Shown here: positions 49,401 to 59,600 of the stretch, piece by piece
Position numbering within the stretch: the first letter of the stretch is position 1
How the letters are laid out: each line of letters starts with the position of its first letter
Assembly: GCA_022579005.1 (NCBI GenBank)
Contig: MU401514.1
Coordinates: forward strand, 1 to 64,000
Direction: 5' to 3'
From: Poronia punctata
Lineage: Eukaryota > Ascomycota > Sordariomycetes > Xylariales > Xylariaceae
Length of the DNA: 64,000 bases
The notes under the pieces: model-generated
Database searches by the model: none
The model's input: only the letters and a program-made list of their open reading frames with translations
Told to the model about the DNA's origin: nothing
Translations under genes and position numbers: made by a program

Positions 49401-52400
49401 CACCACCCCCTACTAACCCGTCGGCCGGGACGAATACAGACGTCGCGAATGGCCAGGCAACCGCGACGGCAGCAGGCGGATCAACAGCCCAGCATCTGCA
49501 ACCAGGTTCCAATGCGACCAATACGGGTGCAAGAGAACAGTTGACACCCGATATTGAAAGGGCCATCATGCAATTCAGTGCGAACATGTTGAATGTCATC
49601 ACGAAGTCGACGCCACATGCGGCGAATATCATCGAGTGTGCCGTCAATCGTGTCCGAGGAATACCTGTACGAAACAGGGTGCCTGGCTTCGACTCGGTCG
49701 AGAACACACTTATTAGCGCGATGCAGGGCATGATTGCAGATATGAAGAGGAAGAATCGTTACACCACCTCGGCATCTCCAGCCCCCGCTGCCGCTTCAGC
49801 TCCAGTTCCAACTCCACCCACACCTACAGCTGCAGCTCCAATTTCAACTCCCGCTCCCGTTCCTGCTACAACCCCAGCTCAAGCTCCGGCCCCGGCCCCG
49901 GCCCCGGCCCCAGCCCCAACCCCAGTTTCAGTCTCTGCCCCTGTTTCGGCCCCAGCTTCGGCCCCAGCTCCCAGTGTCCCTGTACAGACAACGCCGACGC
50001 CAAGGGCCACAGGCACCCCGGCACCCAATTCGGTCGAGGCAGAGATACAAAGACGACTGAGGAATTTCCGGGAAAGCATGGTAACGGCGCTTAGGACCAA
50101 GACCGACAAGGCTGATATCATTGTTGATTCTGCAATTAATCGCGCTCAGGGCTTACCGCACGCAGGGAAAATTCCTGGGTGGGAAGAGGCAGATAAACTT
50201 ATGGTCAAGTCCGTCTCACAGATAATCGCAGAAGCTCGGAGCGCTCATAGCAAACTCCAACAAGCATCGCCGGCACCTCCGGTCGCCAGTAGACCCCCGG
50301 CAGCACAACCTGTACAGCCCGTGGCCCGTGCAGAACCGTCCCCCTCACCGGCGATATCACAAGCATCGGCCACCAGTTTCCCACAGGCAACACCTCCTAA
50401 TAACTCGGCCCCGTCGGCGTCTCATGCTCCAGCCGCTCAGGTCCCGAGCTCTACAGGCGGTCCCAGCCTGCAGCCACCGCCCATACACCGGCCTGGTATG
50501 ATGCCGCTTCAACGACCAGCTCCAGTTGCCTTTTCGCGACCTCCGATAACGAGCTCAATGGCCCGGCCACCAACGTTCCAGAAAGACACGGCTTCGACTT
50601 CCGCCACGGGCAGCGTATCCGCCTCACCACGGCCCAATGTTTCGAGCCCAGCTCCACCTAGTGCTGGTGTGCTTGACCAGATTACAGGCCACAGGAGGTT
50701 TACAGACGATTCCCTGGCCAGGCAAAACGGTGTCAATGCTGGAGTCAATGCCGGTGCCGGCGCAAGTAGCGGTTACAGGGCTCCGGCTGGCAACGCCGCA
50801 AATGGTGTCAACACGAGTACTACGACCAATCTCACCAGTGGCGCTAGTGGGAAAATTGGCACAGCAGCAAATCCAAGACCCGGTAATATGTCAAGTAACC
50901 TTTCCGGTAACCCGGCAGGTCGTGTACCCAATAGCATGTCAAATTTCTCGGCTACCAGTACGGCGGGAACTGCAGGCGCTCCGGCAATCACTCCAGCGGG
51001 CATTCGGGCTGGCACTCAAGCAGGCAATACATCAGGCAATTCAGCAGGTACTCCAGTAAGCAACCCAGCAGCCACTCCAGCAGGCAATGCAGCAGCTACA
51101 CCAGCGGCCAACCGGACGGGCAATGTTGTGGGCAATCAATCGAATACTTTAACGAACACCCTAGCGAGTGGCTCAGCGACAGGCACTCACGCAGGCACCA
51201 CATCAAGCAACCCAGCAGGTACTCCAGCAGGTACTCAGGCCGGCACTACATCAGGCACTACATCAGGCACTACATCAGGCACTACATCAGGCACTACATC
51301 GGGCAATCCAGCAGGTGCTTCAGCGGCCAACCAATCGAATACTTTGGTAAATACCCAAGCGAGCGGATTATCGATAGGCAACTCAGCAGGCAACCCATCA
51401 GGCACTACATCAGTCAATGCAGTAGGCAATGCAGCAGGTACTCAAGCAGCCAACCCAAGGGGCAATGTCGTGGGCAATCAATCGAATACCTTGGCGAACA
51501 CCCCAGCGAGCAGTTCAGCGACCAAGTCACCAAGTACGACGCCAGCACCGGCGACTGGCAACCGCATGGGTGGCACCCCGGCAAACGCTACGGCGGTCAA
51601 CATGGTTGGCGGTACAAACAGTATGAGGCCAAGTACCTCAACCAATAACCCACCGGCTCAGTCACTGGGCAATGCAGGAGTTAACTCGGCGAACATACCG
51701 GTTGGTACAGCACCAAGGAACTCACTTTCGAATACAACAAGCAGCGTAGCGCATGGCTCGACAAGTACGCCCCGGCCAAACACATTGGGAAATCCGGCGA
51801 GTAATACTACAAGCAACACGACGAACAATGGGTCGAATGGGACAACAGGAAACCTGCCTAGCAGCCGCGGGATCGTCCCAGCAGGCAGAGCGGTGAACCA
51901 GATATCGGCCAACAATAACTCAACTGACACGGCATCAAGTGTCGTGACAACTGCTGCCCCAACCAATACCGCAGGGAATGCATCCAGTAGCATAGCGAAC
52001 AAGGCACAAAGCGATGGACAGAAAGATCGATCGACGAGCAACGCACCAATGAACTTGCCAGCCCCTATTCCCACCAGCCAACCACGCAGCACCACAACCC
52101 AGACCGGGGCCAGCAGCGCCATTGTTGCCAGCCCCTCAACAGTTCCCAATACCGTCAAGACCGAACCCGCTAATAAGGCGAGTGGGCCTGCGCAAGTTGC
52201 CACTATCGCCCCGGTCGGTAACAATACTCGGAGCAGTGTCGACAACACCAATAGGCCGAAGGACTTGCCATCTGGATCTGATGGCGAAATGCAGAACGCT
52301 GTTGTCAGTCCAAACAATCCAGAGGGTACACCCAAAAATACCGCCGGAGCAGAACATGTTCCTTTGAGCATTACGAATACGAGCAATAATGCAAGCGTCA

Positions 52401-52729
52401 AAAGTAGCGTCGACCAAAGTTGGCCCAAAGACAGCCAAAGCAGCGGTAATCCAAACGTGGTGAACAATAATGACGGTGCCGCGACTAGCACAACGGTGGT
52501 GAGAAAGGAAAGTGAGGGAAGCATTCAGAGCAGTACCGCGGAGAAGCCGGCGCGGTCTGAGCCGGCGGCCAAGGTGGTGGCACCAATGCACAACATGTCA
52601 GGCCCAGCACCACCGAGTGCTGGTGTTGTAGACCAGATCGCAGGCCACAAGAGATCTTTGGACGAAGGACCTGGGAGTGCCAGTACGGAGCAACGCGAGC
52701 CTAAACGAGTCGGAGTTTCCTCTAATTAA
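46451..52729 (+). CDS. Fhl1-like FHA and forkhead transcription factor, very long
   Basis: Intronless, 2092 residues. Parts in order: Ser/Pro-rich N-terminus (1-270); FHA domain about 277-505, interrupted by a charged insert, with the conserved core SRQHLKI; a Glu/Gln/Ala-rich stretch (about 570-640); two AT-hook-like motifs, GPGRPPK near 670 and VGRPRK near 714; forkhead DNA-binding domain about 780-860 (KGWESSVRHNLIGNEAF is the recognition helix region); a Pro-rich run; then two copies of a helical module (about 1029-1104 and 1194-1270), and a Thr/Ser/Asn/Gly/Ala-rich tail of some 800 residues. FHA plus forkhead is the architecture of yeast Fhl1, which drives ribosomal-protein gene transcription and acts in the nucleus; that role is inferred. 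The protein is over twice the length of yeast Fhl1 (936 residues), mainly because of the disordered C-terminus. Confidence 0.88.
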   Translation: MTSSNAAATDEGPAARNGSPPPSILATSGTIKTSISSDSADAPGVASAASKPLDKPNLSIDTDVPATSIPVNPGPNSENAVPAEPIDPSPHEQEAQPSRETHTDIPIPSPPTVSPLSTPAATHINIDDSFPDEALSKLTTDQPPLPLTRDPSIFRSGIFEASHSTNGMSSTTAGVGLGEPFMPHQSSYYRRPQVEAIATTDPDPNSADYSSHGILSGMRLSQGSIDPNAYIMNLTTQPPRFQDTAPLGIDPSAVSLHSFTQDSDVHLEPSSASGSQKLESFAKIEFADSTFQMTTYTVIIGRDQQAMNQARADEKREASYRRKCEENERIGLPPPTPIMHDRGKFSKSYVSEEGGMLGPEHSDGEQDNRPAKRRRLSSAVQSLAGDDNASGDHVQSNRQYVSHTPGAAAVDLDALQTSPEHIPFIGIHSPGPDIASKTRGISRQHLKIQFNKARGVFEGIALHKNGFFCEDVLYGLDKPATLKSGDRLQIKDVEFFFVINGVQIGMTGGEDEDVASTKRMSVGGKEISLDFEHSDHENFRDTSEELSDVENIPTPTIEPQPDLEVPRPIPQSNPSHEPKQKPQAREEGQPEAVAEIKAEPEAEEQAQAQAQVQAQPETQPQAQEEERQSTDRQMSVGEENPFADLTRAELEMLQDLPPDFPLPEGIPRRRGPGRPPKDGIMSKRERRLLKKQLQETCKKTLPQESQEEKIKRPVGRPRKNPVAEDGEREKRKYNKRKREDGEEGSDTEKRTKEKKDKKVRPKSPPLDLRIEDYTTEQLQKPTKNYGVLIDEALTNGPPDGLTLKQIYKRITARYPWFYFSAETKGWESSVRHNLIGNEAFKKDEETGLWSRVPGVELDAGKKRKASSPDRLLGNAHLHTHMAHSSYFQNNPYTNAGTAAYGRGLPNYSTEQSQAQAGFTPAAQNAPLHATTAQPVSQSVYPAQTPAPAQLPPGYGSLAIPRPTSTPQQSTYSSPYARPPPPPPPPPPTNPSAGTNTDVANGQATATAAGGSTAQHLQPGSNATNTGAREQLTPDIERAIMQFSANMLNVITKSTPHAANIIECAVNRVRGIPVRNRVPGFDSVENTLISAMQGMIADMKRKNRYTTSASPAPAAASAPVPTPPTPTAAAPISTPAPVPATTPAQAPAPAPAPAPAPTPVSVSAPVSAPASAPAPSVPVQTTPTPRATGTPAPNSVEAEIQRRLRNFRESMVTALRTKTDKADIIVDSAINRAQGLPHAGKIPGWEEADKLMVKSVSQIIAEARSAHSKLQQASPAPPVASRPPAAQPVQPVARAEPSPSPAISQASATSFPQATPPNNSAPSASHAPAAQVPSSTGGPSLQPPPIHRPGMMPLQRPAPVAFSRPPITSSMARPPTFQKDTASTSATGSVSASPRPNVSSPAPPSAGVLDQITGHRRFTDDSLARQNGVNAGVNAGAGASSGYRAPAGNAANGVNTSTTTNLTSGASGKIGTAANPRPGNMSSNLSGNPAGRVPNSMSNFSATSTAGTAGAPAITPAGIRAGTQAGNTSGNSAGTPVSNPAATPAGNAAATPAANRTGNVVGNQSNTLTNTLASGSATGTHAGTTSSNPAGTPAGTQAGTTSGTTSGTTSGTTSGTTSGNPAGASAANQSNTLVNTQASGLSIGNSAGNPSGTTSVNAVGNAAGTQAANPRGNVVGNQSNTLANTPASSSATKSPSTTPAPATGNRMGGTPANATAVNMVGGTNSMRPSTSTNNPPAQSLGNAGVNSANIPVGTAPRNSLSNTTSSVAHGSTSTPRPNTLGNPASNTTSNTTNNGSNGTTGNLPSSRGIVPAGRAVNQISANNNSTDTASSVVTTAAPTNTAGNASSSIANKAQSDGQKDRSTSNAPMNLPAPIPTSQPRSTTTQTGASSAIVASPSTVPNTVKTEPANKASGPAQVATIAPVGNNTRSSVDNTNRPKDLPSGSDGEMQNAVVSPNNPEGTPKNTAGAEHVPLSITNTSNNASVKSSVDQSWPKDSQSSGNPNVVNNNDGAATSTTVVRKESEGSIQSSTAEKPARSEPAAKVVAPMHNMSGPAPPSAGVVDQIAGHKRSLDEGPGSASTEQREPKRVGVSSN
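49775..49990 (+). repeat. Pro-Ala-coding low-complexity repeat within the forkhead gene
   Basis: Imperfect repeats of the hexanucleotide class GCCCCG/GCTCCA encode alternating Pro and Ala between the two helical modules of the FHA/forkhead protein. Confidence 0.75.
51242..51301 (+). repeat. 12-bp minisatellite, five copies, within the forkhead gene
   Basis: Five nearly perfect tandem copies of a 12-base unit (GGCACTACATCA) encode repeated Gly-Thr-Thr-Ser. The unit length keeps the reading frame, so copy-number change would lengthen or shorten the disordered tail without breaking the gene. Confidence 0.9.
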
Positions 52730-53378
52730 CTAGGCCAGAAGCGGCTTTGACGGTGACGGTGACGGTGACGAATACCTGTATAATACACATATAGTATACG
52801 TGTATATGCACATGACGTGCATAGAAGGGTATATATATATAGGGCTGGCAGCGACTATAGAACCACCCAAGACGGGAGACATGCCGTCGCAAGATCGACG
52901 TGGATGGATGAATGATCCATACGAGTTACGAAACTGCATCGCATCATGGACATGAATGGGAGCTTTCATGGCTTCTTTGGCTGGCCGGATATATAAAAAG
53001 GCGGTTATATCATTTCCTTCGGGTTATGGCGCATGTCCACAATAGCATTTGGCGGATTTCAGGGGTGTAGGCGTTATCAAGGTTGACCTGCCATGGCGAT
53101 GGCGGCCTGGGTAAAATGGGTCAACAGATGACTTTTTGTTCGGTTACGAGATACCATTTCTGAAAATAAAATGTTTTATCTCTTTATGATTCTTGATGTT
53201 GATGCCAGATGTTGATATCATCGAAAGCTTCACAGACAGGTTAACGTATGATGGATGGTATTAACCGAACCTATTTCTTTACATCTAACCACTACAGAAA
53301 ACAAATACATGCATAGACAAAGACGAAAAGAAAGGGGGAAAAAAGAGGAAATCTCGATATTCAAATCAAGTATAAATC
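52730..53378. other. Convergent intergenic region
   Basis: About 650 bases hold the 3' ends of the forkhead gene (+) and the acyltransferase gene (-). A GGTGAC repeat lies at 52750-52769, just after the stop codon. No other feature was seen. Confidence 0.5.
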
Positions 53379-55031
53379 CTACGGCCCCTCCTCAACAAGT
53401 TTAGACTCCAACCACTTGGCAAACCTAACAGTAGGCACATCAACCGCCCTCCAGAAAACATCGGCGGCCCAAACGACGAGCGGGATATTAATAACGGCAG
53501 CAAGCGCGACAGCCTTTTTGTAATTCCCGATTCCCAGAACGCCAAACGCCCAGCGCTGGACGGCGAAACCGAAGATGTGCGTGACGGGGCCGTGACACAG
53601 GTAGATGGCGTAACTGATCCGGCCCATGTATTGCACGGGTCCGAGCTCGAAGAAGGACCTGGACCGACGGGATCGGGCGGTGCAGAAGACGAAGAGGATG
53701 GCGGCGAGGACCTGCCAGAAACGGTATTTCTCCGTGAACCAGGCCGGGATGTAAGTTCCTAGAAAGGAGTACCCGGGGACGTTGTACGGTCCGGCGTCCG
53801 GGGAGGAGAGGAGGTACAGGGTTGGGAGGGTGAGGAGGGTGAAGAATGTGCTGTCTGTTCCTGTCCCTGTTCCCGTTCCTGTTCCTGTTCCGGCTGCTGT
53901 CACTTCTTTTTCAAGCGAGAGTGGTAGTAGGGAAGGGGGGGCAGGGGTAGGGGTTTCGTGAGCTCCCCTTCGCACATCCAATTCGGCAATCGTCATGCCG
54001 GCGAGAAAGAGGAACATTTCCCATCTATCGCTTCGCAAGACGAACCACGATAAGACGGCAATAGTCAGGAGTCGAATATTCGGACGTAATCTCGCCGTGC
54101 CGAGTAATACTAGAAACAAAACCATTGAACAGCGGAACTCCACGGGGATCGTCCATAAATGGACGTCATATACCGTCGATCCGCCGTGCGTCGCCCAACC
54201 CCATACATGGACGAAAGACCACATCTGTCCGGCCCAATGGGATAGTTGTTCGGATAGGGAACCTAATCGGGGCGGGTGGTGTTCGATTACGTTGTGGATG
54301 TATACCCGGTCGGTACTGAACGCGCGGGTTCCTTCGTAGACGCCGGCGCGGAGGAGGAGGGCGATCCCGAGGGTGGAGATTACGGGGGGCAGATATAGGC
54401 GGAAAAAACGCCGGAAGACGAGGGAGGAGAGGGTTCGGGTGAAGAGTTCCGGGTTGCGTTTTTTTGGGGACGGGGTGCTGCTTCCGGTGCAGAGTTGTAA
54501 GGGGCGGGAGGAGAGGGCGTAGCCGGATATCACGAAGAATACGCAGACCATGGAGGGGCCGCTGTATAAGAGGCGGATGAAGGGGAGACGCCAGAGGGAG
54601 GTGTATGTTGATGTACTTGTTGTTGTTGTTGTTGCTCGATCAGGGGTAGTGTTGCCGTGGACGAGCGGATCGTACCAGTAATACCCCTCGGCTATAAAGA
54701 ATGATGTGTAGAAATAATGGCAGAAGAAGACGAATAGAGCTGCCAAGCCGCGCATTCCGTCTAGATATGCTGTTGGGTGGAGTTTCTTCTTCCCTATTCC
54801 TCCTCCTCCTCCTGCTACTATCCCTCCGGGATTATGTTGTTTATGATGGTAGAAACTTGGGAGGAGAAAGTCGGCTGTTCGTCGGATTATTGATGTCCAT
54901 GTTGATGGTCGGAGAAGGTTTCCGTAGGCTTTTGTTGCTCCGTTGTTGTTGTTGTCGACTTCTGTTTTCCAGACGGATCGTTTTTCTTCTTCTATCGAGG
55001 GCATTGTGGTGGCGAAGGATACCCTTGGCAT
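53379..55031 (-). CDS. Acyltransferase-3 family integral membrane protein
   Basis: Single exon, 550 residues from the ATG at 55031. After a hydrophilic N-terminus of about 85 residues comes YLDGMRGLAALFVFFCHYFY, the acyltransferase-3 signature with its likely catalytic His in the first membrane helix, then SMVCVFFVISGYALSSRP in the next. About ten hydrophobic helices follow to the C-terminus, with MGRISYAIYLCHGP near the end, also typical. Family members transfer acyl groups (often acetyl) to sugars or other small molecules across the plasma or ER membrane; the substrate here is unknown. An internal Gly-Thr repeat near residues 378-393, coded by imperfect GTTCCT-type units at about 53852-53894, lies in a loop between helices and should be tolerated. 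No cluster context is seen. Confidence 0.85.
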   Translation of the reverse strand: MPRVSFATTMPSIEEEKRSVWKTEVDNNNNGATKAYGNLLRPSTWTSIIRRTADFLLPSFYHHKQHNPGGIVAGGGGGIGKKKLHPTAYLDGMRGLAALFVFFCHYFYTSFFIAEGYYWYDPLVHGNTTPDRATTTTTSTSTYTSLWRLPFIRLLYSGPSMVCVFFVISGYALSSRPLQLCTGSSTPSPKKRNPELFTRTLSSLVFRRFFRLYLPPVISTLGIALLLRAGVYEGTRAFSTDRVYIHNVIEHHPPRLGSLSEQLSHWAGQMWSFVHVWGWATHGGSTVYDVHLWTIPVEFRCSMVLFLVLLGTARLRPNIRLLTIAVLSWFVLRSDRWEMFLFLAGMTIAELDVRRGAHETPTPAPPSLLPLSLEKEVTAAGTGTGTGTGTGTDSTFFTLLTLPTLYLLSSPDAGPYNVPGYSFLGTYIPAWFTEKYRFWQVLAAILFVFCTARSRRSRSFFELGPVQYMGRISYAIYLCHGPVTHIFGFAVQRWAFGVLGIGNYKKAVALAAVINIPLVVWAADVFWRAVDVPTVRFAKWLESKLVEEGP

Positions 55032-55104
55032 TGCTTGTTGGGAATTGAAGTGTAGCTGAGAGTGTCGGATTTTCCCCCTTTTCCAGTCAAGATCGGAGTG
55101 AAGT

Positions 55105-55127
55105 TGCTTGCTTGCTTGCTTGCTTGA
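55105..55127. repeat. (GCTT)n microsatellite
   Basis: About five tandem GCTT units, located 75-95 bases upstream of the acyltransferase start codon, so probably in its 5' leader or core promoter. Confidence 0.8.
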
Positions 55128-55639
55128 CTGGCTCTTATGGTTGTTTGTTCTTCAGTTTGTCTTTCTCATCCAGTGAGATTATAACAAACAGATGTCCGGC
55201 TTGCTCCTATTTCCTCTCCTTTTTTAAAAATAATTAAAACGAATGTCTTTTCTTTGCCGTCTTCTTTCCCCGCCAACTCAAAAATCAAGTTCGTCGTCTT
55301 GCCGTTTGTTTTTAAAGAGTGTAGGTAGATATCTTTACCTTGCTGACTTCTGATATTTTTATTAGTTTACTCTTGAGCACACTAATAAACAAGGTCTCGG
55401 CGCATGTGCCTATGATCAGGTAATAAGGCAAAAAGGGAGAGGAGGAAGAGTGAAAAGAGAAGAAAGAAGAAGAAGAAAAATGTATTGTGAAATTCACAAT
55501 AACCCACACTCAAATGGATTTAATGTAGACAAAGTAAAAGTCAAGAGAGAAGGGTGCCGAGGGAAAGACAAAACAGACATGCTAACATAAAACCCCCTGA
55601 GCTGTGTAGATCTTATGACAAAAAAGGTGGGAGAGGCGC

Positions 55640-55661
55640 AAGTCAAGTCAAGTCAAGTCAA
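55640..55661. repeat. (CAAGT)n microsatellite
   Basis: About four tandem CAAGT units in non-coding DNA. Confidence 0.8.
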
Positions 55662-55934
55662 TCAACGCGGGTCGCACCATTTAACATGTTAATCATCAAT
55701 CATACTGTCTATTGATCTTCATCCAGTGTTCCCATTGATCCATCCTGCCATCCATCCATCTACCTTATGTGTACAAACTAAACAATAGGGAAGGTAAGTA
55801 GGTACCTACCTAGTCTAGGCTATCAAAATGTCTCTCTCAACATAACACTTATCTTACCATTTATCGCATGTTCTTGTCATACCTTTTACCTATATTTTAT
55901 TGTACATGTATTCCGTAACACAATAACAATTCTG

Positions 55935-56037
55935 CAAATCCAGATCCCCAACGGCTAAGTATTCATTCTCTGGTCTAGAATCTACAAATGAACCCTAGCA
56001 GCCCAGTCGATATTAAACTACTTGGGGGGGGGGCGGG

Positions 56038-56112
<75 letters not shown>

Positions 56113-56213
56113 CNNNNNNNNNNTCAAATCCCCATCCCCAACGGCTAATTATTCATTCACTGGTATATAAAATAAAAATTAACCCAACCACCCCAGTCCA
56201 TATTAAACAACGT
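55935..56213. repeat. 89-bp near-duplicate flanks around an assembly gap
   Basis: Bases 55935-56023 and 56125-56213 align over their full 89 bases without a gap, with about 16 mismatches in my hand alignment. Between them are a long G run (about 56024-56112, with a GGGCGGGCC interruption) and ten Ns. The right copy is followed by a C run. The likely reading is one locus represented twice by error-rich reads at a homopolymer, not a true duplication. Confidence 0.7.
56114..56123. other. Assembly gap (10 N)
   Basis: Ten consecutive Ns mark an unresolved join, directly after a G homopolymer of more than 70 bases. Distances across this point are unreliable. Confidence 0.98.
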
Positions 56214-56233
56214 CCCCCCCCCCCCCCCCCCCC

Positions 56234-56640
56234 TTGTCTATCTCAGAATGTCGATACCTATTTCCATCTCTGGTGTGGATCTGAAACGCACCAAGTCTCG
56301 CACCAATGTCTTTGCACCGTTTTTACGTGTACTAAGCAAGATGGCAAGACAAGGAGAGAGACCATTTGTTTCCTTCCTCTCTGCATCTCGCCTCTATTCC
56401 CATCTTAAACAACAGTCAAAGAGTTACACGTTTTTTCTTTTATTATTATTTCAAGTCTGTCTGTTTACAATCTACTCGTAGACACCTACTCGTACAATAA
56501 ATGACATCAACAAAAATCCCCTTTTCCCCCCCTCCAAAAAGAAAAGTTACTTGTACCTACCAAACTAAGTACCTAATCAAATCGCCTTGGCTAGGGATTT
56601 GGCTGTGGTTGTAGCAGAATGCCAATGTAGGCCAAGAATC
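56234..56640. other. Non-coding transition region
   Basis: Ordinary composition, short open frames only, no recognised gene. It ends where the DNA turns AT-rich. Confidence 0.45.
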
Positions 56641-56699
56641 CCTGTATTGTATTTATTTAAATAGTATGAAGTTAAGTAGAGAGAAGTCCTTATGCGGGG

Positions 56700-59600
56700 A
56701 TTTTTTAAAGAATATATTTTTATATTTAGGATACGCTATAGGTAGCCTTTGCTTTTTTTGTAAGTATTACTTACTTTATAAGGTATAATAGGTATACGTA
56801 ATAAGTTGCTGCCCTTAAAAATAATAATGCCTTTATTGTTTGTATATTTTAAAAAGTAATATATAATTTAACTATTAATATAATTTTTTAGATTGTTTTT
56901 TATATTTTTTATTGCTATGCTTTAAATTTTATAATTAATATATTTTTTTTTTTGCTTAGATTTTTGCTAGTTATTTATTTTTAGTATTTTAAACTTAATT
57001 TAATATATTTTACTAGGTAGCAATAAGTTTTTAGATTTTTTTAAAGGATTTTTTTAAAATAGTTTTTAAAGTATATATTTTTAAAATGTAAGAAATATTG
57101 CTTAAAAACGTTTATTAAAGGTGCTAGCTTTAAATAATTAACAGATATTATATTATAAATGCAAAAATATAGTAAAAATTTTAGTTTATAAGCTAGTTTG
57201 CTAATATGTTTAATAACTTTAAATAAACTAGTATATTGCTAACTAAGTTTTTAGCTTAAAATTACTGCTTTTAAAATGTTGTATTTTTTATATAGCTATA
57301 AAAAAACTTGTTAACTTATTTTAAAAAATAAAAAAGTGTATTTTTAGTTATAGTATTTTTTTGCTATTATAAATATAATAATAATAACATTATAAATTTT
57401 AATATAGGCTAAAAGCTTTTAGTTAAAGTTTTAAAGCATATTTATTAAAAAGTTAAAAGTAAATTTATAAATTGTTTTATTTAGCAATTTATTAGTTATA
57501 AATAATTTAGCGTTATTTATTTTAAACTAAATATATAAAATAGCTTTATTTTAATTTTTTAGATTTTTTAACGTATAAAAATAGTATTATAAAATTAACT
57601 TAATTATAAAAATAAACTACTTTGTTTATTTATTAGTTTTAAAATAATATACTATAGCATAAAAAAGACGCGTTTTAAGCTTTTTTTAAGTATGTTTTTA
57701 TAGATTTAATAAGAATTTAAAGTTTTTATTACTTAGTATAACTTTTAGTATTTTTTAATTAATTAAAAAAAGTTAGTTTATTATAGCATTAGTTTATTTT
57801 TTTATTATTTAGTTATACTGTTTTAAGATAATTTAAGTACTTTTAAAATGCTTATAAATAAGTGCTATAAAAGCATTATATTTTTAAAATAATTTTAAAA
57901 AAGCTAAGGCAATGTTTAAAGTAATTATATAAAATAAACATAGTAGTCTTATAATTAGTTATATAAATTTATAAAGTTTATAGTTCTAGTTTTTAAACAT
58001 ATTATATTTTAAGCATAATTTAATATATTTGCGCAATTTTTTTTTATTAACAATAAAATAAATTAGTAATTAAAAAAATTTGTTAGATTTTATATAGCTT
58101 TTGCTATATAGCATTTTAAAGATTTTTAGTGCTGCTGTCTTTAAAATATATAGTTAGTTATATATATTTAATTTTTTTTAAAGAAAACCGTTTTTAAAAA
58201 CAAAAAAGATATTAGCCTAATTTAGTCCTAGTAATTTATTAGCTTTAATTTAATTAAAAATAGGTTTTTATAACAGCTATGCTTATTAGTTTAAGATTAT
58301 ATAACTAAAAAAATAGTTATATAACCTATAAACTACGTACATTATTATAAAGTAGGTTTAAAGTAGTACTAAATATTGCCTTTGCTTAGCTAAACCTACT
58401 TAGTAAAACAATTTAATTAGTTATATACTTATATTTTTAGCTAGGTATTTATATATAAGTAGCAAGAGGATAGATTTTAATATAGCTAGTCTTTTTTTTT
58501 TCTTTTTAACTTAAAATCTTTTATATAGCGTTAATATATAGCTATTATGCCTTATTAATTATTATACTATTTTAGGTTCTTTTAATTAATTGCTTTTATA
58601 TAATTAATTTACTACTTATTTTATACTTTTTGCTAGATTTAGCAGCTAAAAAATAAAATTATTAACTTTAAACTAACTTAACTTAACTAAACTTTATATA
58701 TATAATTAATATTTATATATAACTAATTAACTTAAAACCTTATACGCTATAGTATATAGCAAGCAACTTAACTTATTACTATAAAAAACGGTTTTTTTGC
58801 TATAATTAATATTTTTATTTTTAATAACTTTAAGTTAAAAAAAAAAAAAAAAAAAATAATTTTAACTTTAATAAAAAAAAAGAAAACAAACTTAACTAAT
58901 AATTTAATACTATAAAAGCTATAAATAACTTTATTACTTTAATAGTTTTTATTATTAGCATAGCTAACTAGCTTATTTTTTTTACTAAAAAATAAGCTTT
59001 AGCACTTAACTTAATTAACTTAAATACTATAGCCTTTTAAGCTTTTTTAGCTAAATTTTAATAAATATAAAATAAGCTAAACTAAATTAATATATAAATT
59101 AATATAAAAAGTATTTTTGTTAATAACTATATTATAACTTTTAAAAAATATGCTACTTTACTAAGTAGTACTTTTAATAAAAGCATTTTTATTGCTTAAA
59201 GCTTAGCTATTAACTTTATTTTTTAGCTTGTTGCTACTTTAATTAATATACTAAACTTTTACTTTAAAAAAAATTTTTAAGCTAAAGGTTTTAAACTTTT
59301 AATTTTTAATAAAAAAACTAATAACTTTAATAATTAAGTTTAAATAATTATTTTAAAGCTTAACTTTAACGTGCGCACTTTTTATAATAAAAAATAATAA
59401 TTAAAATATATATTTATATACTTTTTTAACTAGCTTTAGTAGTAAGTTAAAATATGTTTTAGTGCTTATAACTATAAAGTAAGCTTTATATATATTGTTA
59501 AAATAATTTAAGTTTTTAAAACTATTTATAAATTAGTTAACTAAATAAAAGCTGCTGCTTAAAAGCTTATTACTATAAACTTTAATAATTTTTTTACTTA

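Larger units (their letters stand above)
55032..55934. other. Intergenic region upstream of the acyltransferase gene
   Basis: About 900 bases contain the acyltransferase promoter and leader. A GCTT run (55105-55127) and a CAAGT run (55640-55661) are the only structured features seen. Confidence 0.5.

Noticed and set aside
51658..52524. 288-codon open frame on the minus strand
   Set aside because: Antisense to the low-complexity tail of the forkhead gene; its hydrophobic look comes from complementing Ser/Thr/Asn codons.
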